Positions 52,245 to 60,301 of a DNA stretch of 64,000 bases are shown here, one piece after another (within the stretch, counting starts at the first letter, position 1; each line of letters starts with the position of its first letter). The notes below the pieces were generated by a model. The model ran no database searches. It had not been told where the DNA came from and worked only from the letters and a program-made list of their open reading frames with translations. The DNA lies in contig CBDDOY010000002.1 of assembly GCA_965232165.1 (NCBI GenBank), positions 186,001-250,000 on the forward strand, written 5' to 3'. The DNA is from UBA2779 sp965232165 (lineage in GTDB: Bacteria; Spirochaetota; Spirochaetia; DSM-2461). Made by a program: the position numbers and the translations under genes.

Positions 52245-52843
52245 GAGGCCGCTCTCTCCAGGTTGCGTTTGGATATTTTTCCACGGACGACGGCCGCCGT
52301 CTGCTGATCGCCAAGATAAATTCTTATCTGCTTGATATTGAGCTGCGTTTCAGGAATTTTGACTTTTTCAAACAGATTGACCCGCTGCGTGGTGGTGCGG
52401 AGTTCAATGGACAGCAACTCGCGTTGTTTTTCCAATATCCTTAGCTCCGTATCCAACCGCAATATCTGCCGTAATTCCCGCACTGCCCTGTCCACCCAAA
52501 GCGGCATCATCCATAAGTCATAGGAGACAGGCGCAAAGCGCACCTCTTCAAGAAGAGGAATGGCGACTCCGGCAATGTTTCCCGAGCCAATTTTCACCTC
52601 TTCAATAGTCAAAAACGAGTCATTGAATCCGACATCTTCACCAAACACCGCTATCCAGCGGTTCAAGTCTCCCTGAAGTCTGTCCCTCTTGTGTTTAACG
52701 GCGGCTGTCTGTCTCTCGACTTTTTGAATCTCCATTTGAAGCTGCTGTTTTTTCAATATTAGCGTCGGCAGATAACGGGTATACATCTTAAGGGCGTCTT
52801 TCTGTTTTTTTAGCTCATTCTTGGTGAGTTTAATCTTAGCCAT
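52241..52843 (-). CDS. ntpD: V-type ATPase subunit D (central shaft)
   Basis: 200 residues, mostly two long helices: LTKNELKKQKDALKMYTRYL at the start and the C-terminal coil ending VNLFEKVKIPETQLNIKQIR, IYLGDQQTAAVVRGKISKRN. These end motifs are the conserved D-subunit signature. The shaft couples ATP hydrolysis in the A/B ring to rotation of the K ring. It lies 12 bases after the B gene and overlaps the I gene. Confidence 0.95.
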   Translation of the reverse strand: MAKIKLTKNELKKQKDALKMYTRYLPTLILKKQQLQMEIQKVERQTAAVKHKRDRLQGDLNRWIAVFGEDVGFNDSFLTIEEVKIGSGNIAGVAIPLLEEVRFAPVSYDLWMMPLWVDRAVRELRQILRLDTELRILEKQRELLSIELRTTTQRVNLFEKVKIPETQLNIKQIRIYLGDQQTAAVVRGKISKRNLERAAS

Positions 52844-52855
52844 CTATGTCCGTCC

Positions 52856-54148
52856 TCAGGCCGGCCAGAATTTCTCAATCAAATTCGAACGCAGGCCGGT
52901 CTCCTCCTTTTCGAAGCAGTCCGCGAGAATTCTCCAGCCCTTGTCCAATGCCTGCTCAAGCGAAATATTCACCGACAGATCCATCATTTCATGTTCAAAC
53001 GACTCGCCGTATTTCAGCAGCTTCTCATCCCAGGAAGTCATCTGAAATCCCATGGATTGTTTTTCCAGCGCATCTTTGTAAGAGGCATAAATCTTAATCA
53101 TGCCGTCCATCAACGCGCGGTGATCATCCCTGGTTCTGTTATTGACCTGCTGCTTGAGACGGCTCAAGGAACCGAAGGGCTCAATACGGCCGTTGCGGAG
53201 ATAAAACTGTCCTTCGGTGATGTAACCGGTGTTGTCGGGCACCGGATGGGTGACATCGTCGCCCGGCATGGTTGTAACCGCGAGGATGGTGATAGAACCG
53301 GCGCCTTCTATGTCCACCGCCTTCTCATATCGGCTTGCAAGCTGTGAATAAAGATCGCCCGGATAGCCGCGGTTTGAGGGAACCTGTTCCTGGGTGATGG
53401 CGATTTCCTTCATGGCATCGGCAAAGTTGGTCATATCGGTCAATAGAACCAGCACTCGCTTGCCCTTCAAGGCAAACTGTTCGGCTACCGCCAGGGACAT
53501 GTCGGGCACCATAAGACTCTCGACTATGGGATCAGCGGCCGTATGTATGAAAAGGATGGAACGGCTCAGGGCTCCGCCCTCTTCCAATGTCTCCCTGAAG
53601 TAGAGATAGTCGTCATGTTTCAGGCCCATCCCGCCCAGGACGATGAGGTCAACCTCCGCCTGCAGGGCTATTCTTGCGAGGAGTTCGTTGTATGGTTCGC
53701 CGGAGATGGAAAATATCGGCAGTTTCTGACTCTCCACCAAGGTGTTGAATACATCAATCATGGGGATTCCTGTCCGCACCATGTTTCTTGGGAGGATGCG
53801 CTTGGTGGGGTTAAACGACGGCCCTCCGATTGCAATCATGTTTTCCTTCAGTGCGGGCCCATTGTCCCGGGGTTCTCCCGAGCCGTTGAATATCCTCCCG
53901 AAAAGGTCATCACTGAATGACACCTGCATGGGTTTTCCGAAGAACCTCAATTCATCTTCTGTCGATATTCCCCGGCTTCCCGCAAAGACCTGGAGGGATA
54001 CTGAGTCGCCATCCATTTTTATCACTTCGGCCAAAGATATCCCGAAGGATGTATTGATCCGGGCCAAGTCTCCGTATCGAATGCCATTGGCTTTCACAGT
54101 GATGACATTTCCTGCAATCGATTCGATCCGGCTATATACCTTGCTCAT
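52856..54148 (-). CDS. ntpB: V-type ATPase subunit B
   Basis: 430 residues. The fold follows the F/V-ATPase non-catalytic subunit: ISLAEVIKMDGDSVSLQVFA (beta-barrel), TGIPMIDVFNTLVESQKLPI, the degenerate P-loop region FSISGEPYNELLARIALQ, VLLTDMTNFADAMKEIAITQ and GYPGDLYSQLASRYEKA. It lacks a true Walker A, as expected for B. Its start overlaps the A gene by four bases. Confidence 0.96.
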   Translation of the reverse strand: MSKVYSRIESIAGNVITVKANGIRYGDLARINTSFGISLAEVIKMDGDSVSLQVFAGSRGISTEDELRFFGKPMQVSFSDDLFGRIFNGSGEPRDNGPALKENMIAIGGPSFNPTKRILPRNMVRTGIPMIDVFNTLVESQKLPIFSISGEPYNELLARIALQAEVDLIVLGGMGLKHDDYLYFRETLEEGGALSRSILFIHTAADPIVESLMVPDMSLAVAEQFALKGKRVLVLLTDMTNFADAMKEIAITQEQVPSNRGYPGDLYSQLASRYEKAVDIEGAGSITILAVTTMPGDDVTHPVPDNTGYITEGQFYLRNGRIEPFGSLSRLKQQVNNRTRDDHRALMDGMIKIYASYKDALEKQSMGFQMTSWDEKLLKYGESFEHEMMDLSVNISLEQALDKGWRILADCFEKEETGLRSNLIEKFWPA

Positions 54149-55914
54149 CGTTTCACTTCCTTCAATATAGCATCGGCATGTGGATCAACGCCAATGGCCT
54201 TTGATTTTAATATGTCTCTGATTTCCTTTTCCAGGGAATTGAACTCTTCTCCATGGAATTCGGAGCCATTGTAGTCGAGGAATTTCTGACGAAGATGATA
54301 GAACCATTGCCGTGCTTCTTCCTTGCTGTCTAGGGCTAACTCAGATGAAAGGATTTCCAGAATCAGCGCAAATACATAAATTTGTCTTTCGGGAGTCACC
54401 GCTGCGTCAACCAGATCGAAGGAGTTCTGTTGAAAATAGACTGCATCCAGAAACTGACCTTTCTGATAGACGATGTAATCCTTGATCCCTGTTCCTTCCT
54501 CGCCGACAACTTTCATCATCGCTTCAATTTCGCCCGAACCGGCAAGTATGCTGTGGGCATATTCCACATGATGACCTGGAATGATTCCCGCGTACTTGCT
54601 CCAGGAATCAGTGGGGTGTATGGCGGGATATTTACGGGCATCGGAACGTTCACGTGATAATCCGTGGAAGGCGCCGACCACCTTCAATGTCGCCTGGGTA
54701 ACGGGCTCTTCGAAGTTGCCGCCCGCCGGACTCACCGTGCCGCCAATGGTGACGGAACCCTTCTTGCCGTCCTTCAGGCGCACAATGCCCGCACGTTCGT
54801 AGAATGCCGCTATGTTGGATTCCAGATAGGCCGGAAATGCCTCTTCGCCGGGGATTTCCTCAAGGCGCCCAGACATTTCCCGCATGGCCTGGGCCCAGCG
54901 GCTCGTAGAATCGGCCAGCAGCAGGACATCCAGTCCCATCTGACGGTAATATTCACCGAGGGTAACCGCCGTGTATACAGATGCCTCGCGAGATGCCACC
55001 GGCATGGATGATGTGTTGCAAACGATTATAGTTCGTTCCATCAGCGGCCGTCCGGTCTTTGGGTCGCTGAGTTCGGGGAATTCGATGAGTGTCTCAACAA
55101 CCTCACCGGCTCTCTCGCCGCAGGCTGCGATGATTACAATGTCAACTTCGGCATGACGGCTGGTGATTTGCTGCAGCACCGTCTTGCCTGCGCCGAATGG
55201 GCCGGGAATGCAGTAGGTTCCGCCCTTGGCCACGGGAAAGAAGGTGTCTAGCAGCCGCACCTTGGTCACCATGGGCTCGACGGGTTTAAGCCGCTCCTCA
55301 TACAGTTGAATGGGGCGCTTAACCGGCCATTCAAACTTCATCGTGAATCGGACTTCATTGCCTCGGGGATCAGTTCCCTCTGCAATGACATCGGTTACCT
55401 TGTAGTTCCCGGCCGGTTGAACCATAGTGAGCCTATACTCTTCCATTTTGTCAAACGGCACCATTATCCTGTGTTGGAATTGCCCTTCAGGGACTATTCC
55501 CAGACAATCACCGGCTGTAACAAGGTCTCCCGCCTTGGCCTGAGGCTCAAGGCTCCAGGTTGTTTCTCTGTCAAGGGCGTCAAGATACACCCCTCTTTGC
55601 AGGAAGAATCCGCCTTTCTCGGCAAGCCGGGGCAGGGGGTTCTGCAAGCCGTCATATATCTGTCCGAGCAATCCGGGGCCAAGCTCCACGGCGAGCATTT
55701 CGCCTGAGAATTCAACTTTGTCGCCAATGCTCATGCCCTTAGTGATTTCGAATACCTGCACCTGGGCAACATCGCCTCGGATGCGGATCACCTCGGATTT
55801 CAAGCGCCTATCACCGACAAGGATGTATCCCACCTCGTTCATGATCGAAGGTCCATCTACACGAATGGAAACCATGTTTCCATTGATGCCGATGACTTCA
55901 CCAGTCGTTTTCAT
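54145..55914 (-). CDS. ntpA: V-type ATPase catalytic subunit A
   Basis: 589 residues from ATG 55914. I rejected the longer frame to 56091 because MKTTGEVIGINGNMVSI is the family start and the extension lies over the upstream gene. Walker A is GPFGAGKT (238-245). The bulge region of A subunits is present between about 115 and 200. Other conserved blocks are ACGERAGEVVETLIEFPEL, LADSTSRWAQAMREMSGRLE and GSVTIGGTVSPAGGNFEEPV. It hydrolyses or makes ATP with subunit B. It overlaps its neighbours on both sides by four bases. Confidence 0.97.
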   Translation of the reverse strand: MKTTGEVIGINGNMVSIRVDGPSIMNEVGYILVGDRRLKSEVIRIRGDVAQVQVFEITKGMSIGDKVEFSGEMLAVELGPGLLGQIYDGLQNPLPRLAEKGGFFLQRGVYLDALDRETTWSLEPQAKAGDLVTAGDCLGIVPEGQFQHRIMVPFDKMEEYRLTMVQPAGNYKVTDVIAEGTDPRGNEVRFTMKFEWPVKRPIQLYEERLKPVEPMVTKVRLLDTFFPVAKGGTYCIPGPFGAGKTVLQQITSRHAEVDIVIIAACGERAGEVVETLIEFPELSDPKTGRPLMERTIIVCNTSSMPVASREASVYTAVTLGEYYRQMGLDVLLLADSTSRWAQAMREMSGRLEEIPGEEAFPAYLESNIAAFYERAGIVRLKDGKKGSVTIGGTVSPAGGNFEEPVTQATLKVVGAFHGLSRERSDARKYPAIHPTDSWSKYAGIIPGHHVEYAHSILAGSGEIEAMMKVVGEEGTGIKDYIVYQKGQFLDAVYFQQNSFDLVDAAVTPERQIYVFALILEILSSELALDSKEEARQWFYHLRQKFLDYNGSEFHGEEFNSLEKEIRDILKSKAIGVDPHADAILKEVKR

Positions 55915-56459
55915 CTTTGATTCTCCCCTGTTGTCTCTAACATGCGATTGTGAATTTTCCAATATGCGGCGGACCCTTTCTTGTCGTCGAATAATGAACG
56001 GCGTTCCAATAGAAGCAGTTTCAATCGATATCCACAAAGAAATTCCATATCGAAGAAATGACAGACCGTCATTTCTTCGATCTTCAACCATCGCCGGTTT
56101 ATGAGATAGATTTCCGCCTCCAATGGAGTGGCCTTTTTCATCGCTTCGGCGGCAGTTTCCCGGGTGCCGTAAACACTGTCAGCATCTCGGAAAAAACCAT
56201 CGGCATCCAAGCTTTGCTCGGCTGCCCTAAGCCGGACTAATTCATTCCTCAGACTTCTTTCCCACAGGCGATAATTCCTCGATATCCGCCCGCTGCCATT
56301 CCCCTCGGGGGAAATGACGCAGCCGGAGAACTCCGTGAAATCTCTTTCGCTCATGAAACGCTTACCTATATCCAATAGCTCTGAACTCTGGATTGGCGGC
56401 GCCTGCTCAGGGCTGTAGAGCGATGGGAGGGTGGCTGCTATATAGTAATATGCCGTCAA
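55911..56459 (-). CDS. DUF2764-type protein of the V-ATPase operon
   Basis: 182 residues starting MTAYYYIAATLPSLYSPEQA and continuing PPIQSSELLDIGKRF, which matches the small family found between the E and A genes in bacterial V-ATPase operons. It contains RNYRLWERSLRNELVRLRAA and AEIYLINRRWLKIEEMTVCH. It is helical and soluble and resembles the C subunit in size and position, so it may be a divergent C-type subunit. That is inference. It overlaps the A gene by four bases and begins nine bases after the E gene. Confidence 0.82.
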   Translation of the reverse strand: MTAYYYIAATLPSLYSPEQAPPIQSSELLDIGKRFMSERDFTEFSGCVISPEGNGSGRISRNYRLWERSLRNELVRLRAAEQSLDADGFFRDADSVYGTRETAAEAMKKATPLEAEIYLINRRWLKIEEMTVCHFFDMEFLCGYRLKLLLLERRSLFDDKKGSAAYWKIHNRMLETTGENQR

Positions 56460-56468
56460 TGAGTGTTC

Positions 56469-57068
56469 CTATTCGCTTAAAAACTTTCCCAGTCTGGGAT
56501 TCAAATATCGGGAAAGCATGGCCGCCAGCTCCTGATTCGAAAACTCATAGAAAGCCGAGCCGTCTTTCATCGAAATTCGGAACCCTGCATCTAATCCCTT
56601 AAACGGAACAATATCTATTCCCTGGGCAAACTCGGCGGCCAATGCCCCTCTCAAGCCAGGTTCGAGCGAGGCGTATTGAGACTCCGGAATCTGCACGTCG
56701 ATACTTCCCGAGCCGTCGGCAGACAGACTTCTCACCACGGCCAGGATGGACTCGGCCATGATCTGGTGATCAAGGCTGCGTGAAACTTCTGTCTTTATAA
56801 TCTTATCGAATACCTTCTCTATACTTTCCCGTACGGTCAATAGCAGATCCCTTCCAGCCTGCCGCAGTGCCTCGGTTCCGCTGCGCTCGGCCCGTTCGGC
56901 ATCGGCCATAGCCGATGTTCTTATCTGACGGGCTTCATCTTCGGCCTTCTTCATAATGGCGGCAGCCTGCTGCCGGGCCTCGGATATGATTCGGGCCGCA
57001 TTGTCCTCGGCATTCTTGACACCGTCATTCTTGATTCTCTCGATCAATTCCTTCAACTGATATTCCAT
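56469..57068 (-). CDS. ntpE: V-type ATPase subunit E (peripheral stalk)
   Basis: 199 residues. A long N-terminal helix rich in Ala and charged residues (about 5-90: RIISEARQQAAAIMKKAEDE, ARQIRTSAMADAERAE) is followed by a small globular domain (SIDVQIPESQYASLEPGLRG). This is the layout of the E subunit that forms the peripheral stalk. Its place as the first core ATPase gene of the operon agrees. Confidence 0.9.
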   Translation of the reverse strand: MEYQLKELIERIKNDGVKNAEDNAARIISEARQQAAAIMKKAEDEARQIRTSAMADAERAERSGTEALRQAGRDLLLTVRESIEKVFDKIIKTEVSRSLDHQIMAESILAVVRSLSADGSGSIDVQIPESQYASLEPGLRGALAAEFAQGIDIVPFKGLDAGFRISMKDGSAFYEFSNQELAAMLSRYLNPRLGKFLSE

Positions 57069-57090
57069 CTTTCTTCCTTTGCTCAGGCTT

Positions 57091-57498
57091 CTATTCAGTG
57101 CTTACCGGTCCCAAACTGAAATCACCGACAATCTTAAGCTGTGCCCCGTCATGCTCCAGGCGCAGTTCTTGGCGCTGAAAGGTTTCCTTTAATTTCATCC
57201 GCACAAGATTTTCTGTATCCATACGGATACTCTTTCTTATCGATTCCGGAATATGATCCAGTGTAGACATCTGTATGCGGACAACATAGCCCCGACCCAA
57301 GTCGGAACCGTAACCGCCGGAGAAATCGGCGCCTATATTGAACAAGCCGTCCATCTCCTTATTCGAAGTCGTACCGCGTTTGGGCCTGTTGGGGTGAAGC
57401 TGATACTTTTCGCCATACCTGTCTTCCAGCCAGTCATCAATCTCGTCGAACATCGTCTTGATATGATGCTCTAATTCTAATAGTTTCTGATGCCGCAT
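57091..57498 (-). CDS. Conserved small protein upstream of the V-ATPase genes
   Basis: 135 residues, soluble, with no signal or membrane segment. It reads HHIKTMFDEIDDWLEDRYG, then a Gly-rich middle (FNIGADFSGGYGSDLGRGYV) and a helical end (IRKSIRMDTENLVRMKLKET). I do not recognise a domain. It lies 22 bases before the E gene and six bases after the lipoprotein gene, so it belongs to the same operon. A role in ATPase assembly is possible but unsupported. Confidence 0.75.
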   Translation of the reverse strand: MRHQKLLELEHHIKTMFDEIDDWLEDRYGEKYQLHPNRPKRGTTSNKEMDGLFNIGADFSGGYGSDLGRGYVVRIQMSTLDHIPESIRKSIRMDTENLVRMKLKETFQRQELRLEHDGAQLKIVGDFSLGPVSTE

Positions 57499-57504
57499 TG
57501 CAAC

Positions 57505-58128
57505 CTACCAGGATACCGTCCAAATTTGAGATTCGTTCGAGAACACGAGATCTTCCATCGATATGCTGAAAACTCCTGACGAGCCCTCGATTCTTCCGCC
57601 TGAAACTTCATTGGGGCTGCTCGGCGGTTTTATTCTGAGGTTAAAGACGGAATCAGTCAATGCCAATTTGTAAAACGCTATGGCTGATTCCTTAGCTTCT
57701 AATGCGACAGGGGGAAGAGTCAACGCCAGGGTCTGAGAATCATTCTTGACGGTTTTAGTCATTTCCCATCCGAGAAAATCCATTGCCGCCTTAACAGACT
57801 GGGCTTCCAGTTCCACGAGAATCTTCTCGCCGCCGTCGGATAAGCGGCGGGATTGATAGCGCTTCAGCCGCACATCTCCATTTCGAACCGTTTGCAGCAT
57901 GAAATCCTTCTCCGTCAGGGGCAGCAGCCAGGGTTCGTCAGCGCCGAATCCACGGCCGAAATCAGCCCATTTCCGGTCGAATTGGTATTCGAGGTTCATT
58001 TCAACCTTTCCGTTTTTCCTTATATTTATATCGGCTTCAATACTGAGGCAGGATGAAAGAATGAACAGTGCTAAGACGTTAGTTGTGAAGGAAAAACGGC
58101 GGAGCTTCCCAGCGATTTTTGACAGCAT
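57505..58128 (-). CDS. Lipoprotein, first gene of the V-ATPase operon
   Basis: 207 residues with a lipoprotein signal: LALFILSSCLSIEADI, lipid-bearing Cys near residue 27. The mature part is beta-rich (INIRKNGKVEMNLEYQFDRK, and so on) and unrecognised. It is the promoter-proximal gene of the minus-strand ATPase operon. The 130 bp upstream is shared with the divergent GntR gene. Lipoproteins of this sort precede V-ATPase genes in treponemes by my recollection; its role is unknown. Confidence 0.8.
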   Translation of the reverse strand: MLSKIAGKLRRFSFTTNVLALFILSSCLSIEADINIRKNGKVEMNLEYQFDRKWADFGRGFGADEPWLLPLTEKDFMLQTVRNGDVRLKRYQSRRLSDGGEKILVELEAQSVKAAMDFLGWEMTKTVKNDSQTLALTLPPVALEAKESAIAFYKLALTDSVFNLRIKPPSSPNEVSGGRIEGSSGVFSISMEDLVFSNESQIWTVSW

Positions 58129-58210
58129 CAGGCCATACTAACAGATATGAGGAGTAATGCCAAATAGAATACTTTCGGGCATCTGTTACAGTTTCATTGT
58201 GCCCATCTCG

Positions 58211-58244
58211 TTGACATAGCCGACATAATGGTATGTATATACCA
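58211..58244 (+). promoter_or_regulatory. Promoter and GntR-type operator of the regulator gene
   Basis: TTGACA at 58211-58216 is a perfect -35; 17 bases later TGTATA (58234-58239) is a plausible -10. Across it lies the palindrome TGGTATGTATATACCA (58229-58244). The same half-sites occur over the promoter at 59734-59771, so this is probably an autoregulatory operator. Confidence 0.72.
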
Positions 58245-58258
58245 AAGGCAGTGTATAA

Positions 58259-59020
58259 ATGAGACCGGAGATTACAAAGAACCTTTCGGAATTGCTCGAC
58301 AGGAGTACCGGAGGGCCGACACTCTACTATCAGATAACAGAAGTACTGGAGGGTTTGATTCAGGACAGGGAAATTCGCATTGGAGAATACCTGCCCTCTC
58401 AGGAAGAATTAGCGCAACTTTTTAAGGTAAGCCGAATTACAATTCGCAATGTCCTGATTGAATTAAGCAACAAGGGGATTGTGGTTTCAGAGAGGGCAAA
58501 GGGAGCGAGGATCCTGAAATACCCGGAAAAGAAAAACCGTTATCATGGGATTGGATTTTCGGACCGCTATCAGGAGATCGGCAAGGAAGCTGCTTCAAAG
58601 ATTATTTCCCTCAATATCGGAATTAAAGACAGTCATGCTGCCCGAAAACTGTCTACAGATGAAAATAATGACCTGATTGCACTAAAACGTTTACGAATTG
58701 TAGGTAAAACACCTATTGCTCTTGAAACAGCTTATTTAACAGCGGGTAAGGAACTCATAGATGCGTTCAAGACTTTTACTGAACGATCTTCACTGTACAG
58801 CCTTCTGCAGGATACCCTGGGCATCCATGTCCGGTATGTGGAAGAAAGACTCAAGGCAGAAATGTGTGAAGACCCTGAAATCCAAAGACTATTGGAGATA
58901 GGCCCCAATCCCATTCTGCATACAATGCGATGGTCCTATGAGAATCAGGGAGGATTGCCCCTCGAATATTGCGAGTCTTATATAGGCATTGCTGAAAAAG
59001 AAATAAGAATTTACAGATAA
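58259..59020 (+). CDS. GntR-family regulator with UTRA ligand domain
   Basis: 253 residues. The N-terminal winged helix (about 20-85) has YYQITEVLEGLIQDREIRIG, YLPSQEELAQLFKVSRITIR and a wing ending KGIVVSERAKGARIL. Residues about 95-250 form a UTRA domain (LIALKRLRIVGKTPIALETA, LPLEYCESYIG), which binds a small sugar, sugar phosphate or similar metabolite. HutC-type regulators of this kind bind short palindromes. A 16 bp palindrome covers its own promoter, and a matching 22 bp one covers the NADAR/transporter operon promoter downstream, so it probably represses both until its ligand appears. Confidence 0.9.
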   Translation: MRPEITKNLSELLDRSTGGPTLYYQITEVLEGLIQDREIRIGEYLPSQEELAQLFKVSRITIRNVLIELSNKGIVVSERAKGARILKYPEKKNRYHGIGFSDRYQEIGKEAASKIISLNIGIKDSHAARKLSTDENNDLIALKRLRIVGKTPIALETAYLTAGKELIDAFKTFTERSSLYSLLQDTLGIHVRYVEERLKAEMCEDPEIQRLLEIGPNPILHTMRWSYENQGGLPLEYCESYIGIAEKEIRIYR

Positions 59021-59264
59021 CAACCAATTGAAAAATTCCATTTAAAATAAATCGAAACACTCATTCAAATCAGCGAGTTACGGTTTTAGGTGAAACAGTC
59101 CGTCAGCCTGGAAATTAGGAAAACCCCTCTTTTTTCAGATTTTTCTGTGACTTCCATCTTGTCTAGTGATTTCAACCTGTTTTCAGGGTTTCTTGGCTTC
59201 TGACACACATTCAGTGCCCGTCTATCCTAAGGATTGTCTCAAGTAACGACACTTCTTACAGCTA

Positions 59265-59429
59265 AGAGGTACCTCTAAAAAACCGCTTTTGGAATTTGGC
59301 ACAGCTATTTTTTTTCGGTACAAGGCACCAAGAATTCAAGCATAACAGGGTTGCGTGAGCTTTTTGACAACGCAGTAGCGGCGGAAAAGATCGAGTCAAG
59401 AACTAATCGGGTTTTTTAGAGGTGCCCTA
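59265..59429 (-). mobile_element. MITE-like element, copy 4 (165 bp)
   Basis: The ends AGAGGTACCTCTAAAAAACC and GGGTTTTTTAGAGGTGCCCT are flanked by TA (59263-59264 and 59430-59431). It has the same orientation as copy 3. It abuts a transposase fragment on its right, as copy 1 does. The gap 59021-59264 before it holds no gene that I can see. Confidence 0.88.
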
Positions 59430-59545
59430 TAGTGCCTGTCCGCCTTCATAGCCATTTTCATAAACCGATGTTGAATCTGCATAGATTTGCTGTCCTTCGT
59501 CTGTTTCATCAAGCAAACCCTCAAACTCTTTGGAATCTGGAACTA
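59430..59545 (-). pseudogene. IS5-like transposase fragment
   Basis: The minus strand reads LVPDSKEFEGLLDETDEGQQ, then IYADSTSVYENGYEGGQAL and a stop. DS.EFE.LLDETD.GQ.(I/V)YADS is the conserved middle block around the second catalytic Asp of IS5-like transposases. Both ends of the gene are missing. The stretch 59546-59733 holds two GACATAGGTAACA repeats (59584 and 59642) but no gene. Confidence 0.6.
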
Positions 59546-59733
59546 AATGGGGGCGGGGGAGAGTTGTGAATTGGAGGGCTCAGGACATAGGTAACACTTT
59601 TAGCCGAGCATGGTAACACCTTGGAGAAGGGGAGGGGCCATGACATAGGTAACAGCCGGCATGGCATGCAGGGAAGGGTAAACCCTTTTTCTAAGAATTC
59701 TTGGTAAAAATGCTGATTTTGCTCATTTTCCTC

Positions 59734-59771
59734 TTTACATGAAAGACATATTGGTATATAATTATACCAAT
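59734..59771 (+). promoter_or_regulatory. Promoter and 22 bp operator of the NADAR/transporter operon
   Basis: TTTACA (59734-59739), a 17-base spacer and a perfect TATAAT (59757-59762) form a strong sigma-70 type promoter. A perfect palindrome, arms ATTGGTATA and TATACCAAT around TAAT (59750-59771), covers the -10. It shares GGTAT..ATACC with the site before the GntR gene. Confidence 0.82.
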
Positions 59772-59825
59772 AGAGCAATATCGGCAATTGGAATACTAGT
59801 GGCACCCTTGAGGAGGTTAATCCCC

Positions 59826-60275
59826 ATGGATAAAATTCTTTTCTATTATGAAGATGAACCAAATGGTTTTTTCTCGAATTTTTATCGGAGCAATATAAAA
59901 CTGAAAGGAAAGGATTGGCCTACAGTCGAACACTATTACCAGGCCCAGAAAGCCGCCGGTACTGACTATGAAGAAAAAATAAGACTTGCAGCCGATCCGG
60001 ACGAAGCAAAACGGCTCGGGAATCTGCCTGAATGTCCCTTACGCAGCGATTGGGATAAGGTGAAAATCACAGTAATGAGAGAAGCAGTTATAGCTAAATA
60101 TACACAGAGTCCTGTATTGAAGGAAAGATTGCTGAACACAGGGGATTCACATTTGGCTGAGAATTCCATGAAAGACTTTTTTTGGGGAATCGGAGCAGAT
60201 GGATCAGGGCAGAACATGCTTGGAACGATGCTGATGGAAGTCCGTGATGAACTCCGTGACGGCAAATATGAATGA
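59826..60275 (+). CDS. NADAR-family N-glycosidase (YbiA-like)
   Basis: 149 residues. ATG 59826 was chosen because GAGGAGG lies just upstream and the family begins there; a longer frame would start inside the operator. GFFSNFYRSNIKLKGKDWPT, then VEHYYQAQKA near the N terminus and FFWGIGADGSGQNMLGTMLM at the end, are the two conserved NADAR blocks, including the Glu of WPTVEHYYQAQK. Family members cleave N-glycosidic bonds, for example in riboflavin-pathway intermediates or ADP-ribosylated guanine. It is the first gene of the GntR-controlled operon and overlaps the next frame. Confidence 0.9.
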   Translation: MDKILFYYEDEPNGFFSNFYRSNIKLKGKDWPTVEHYYQAQKAAGTDYEEKIRLAADPDEAKRLGNLPECPLRSDWDKVKITVMREAVIAKYTQSPVLKERLLNTGDSHLAENSMKDFFWGIGADGSGQNMLGTMLMEVRDELRDGKYE

Positions 60276-60301
60276 TCAAAGAAAACTCGGAGGGCAGAGT
60301 C

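Noticed and set aside
55915..56091. N-terminal extension of V-ATPase subunit A
   Set aside because: The family start MKTTGEVIG lies at 55914, and the extension overlaps the upstream DUF2764-type gene in another frame.
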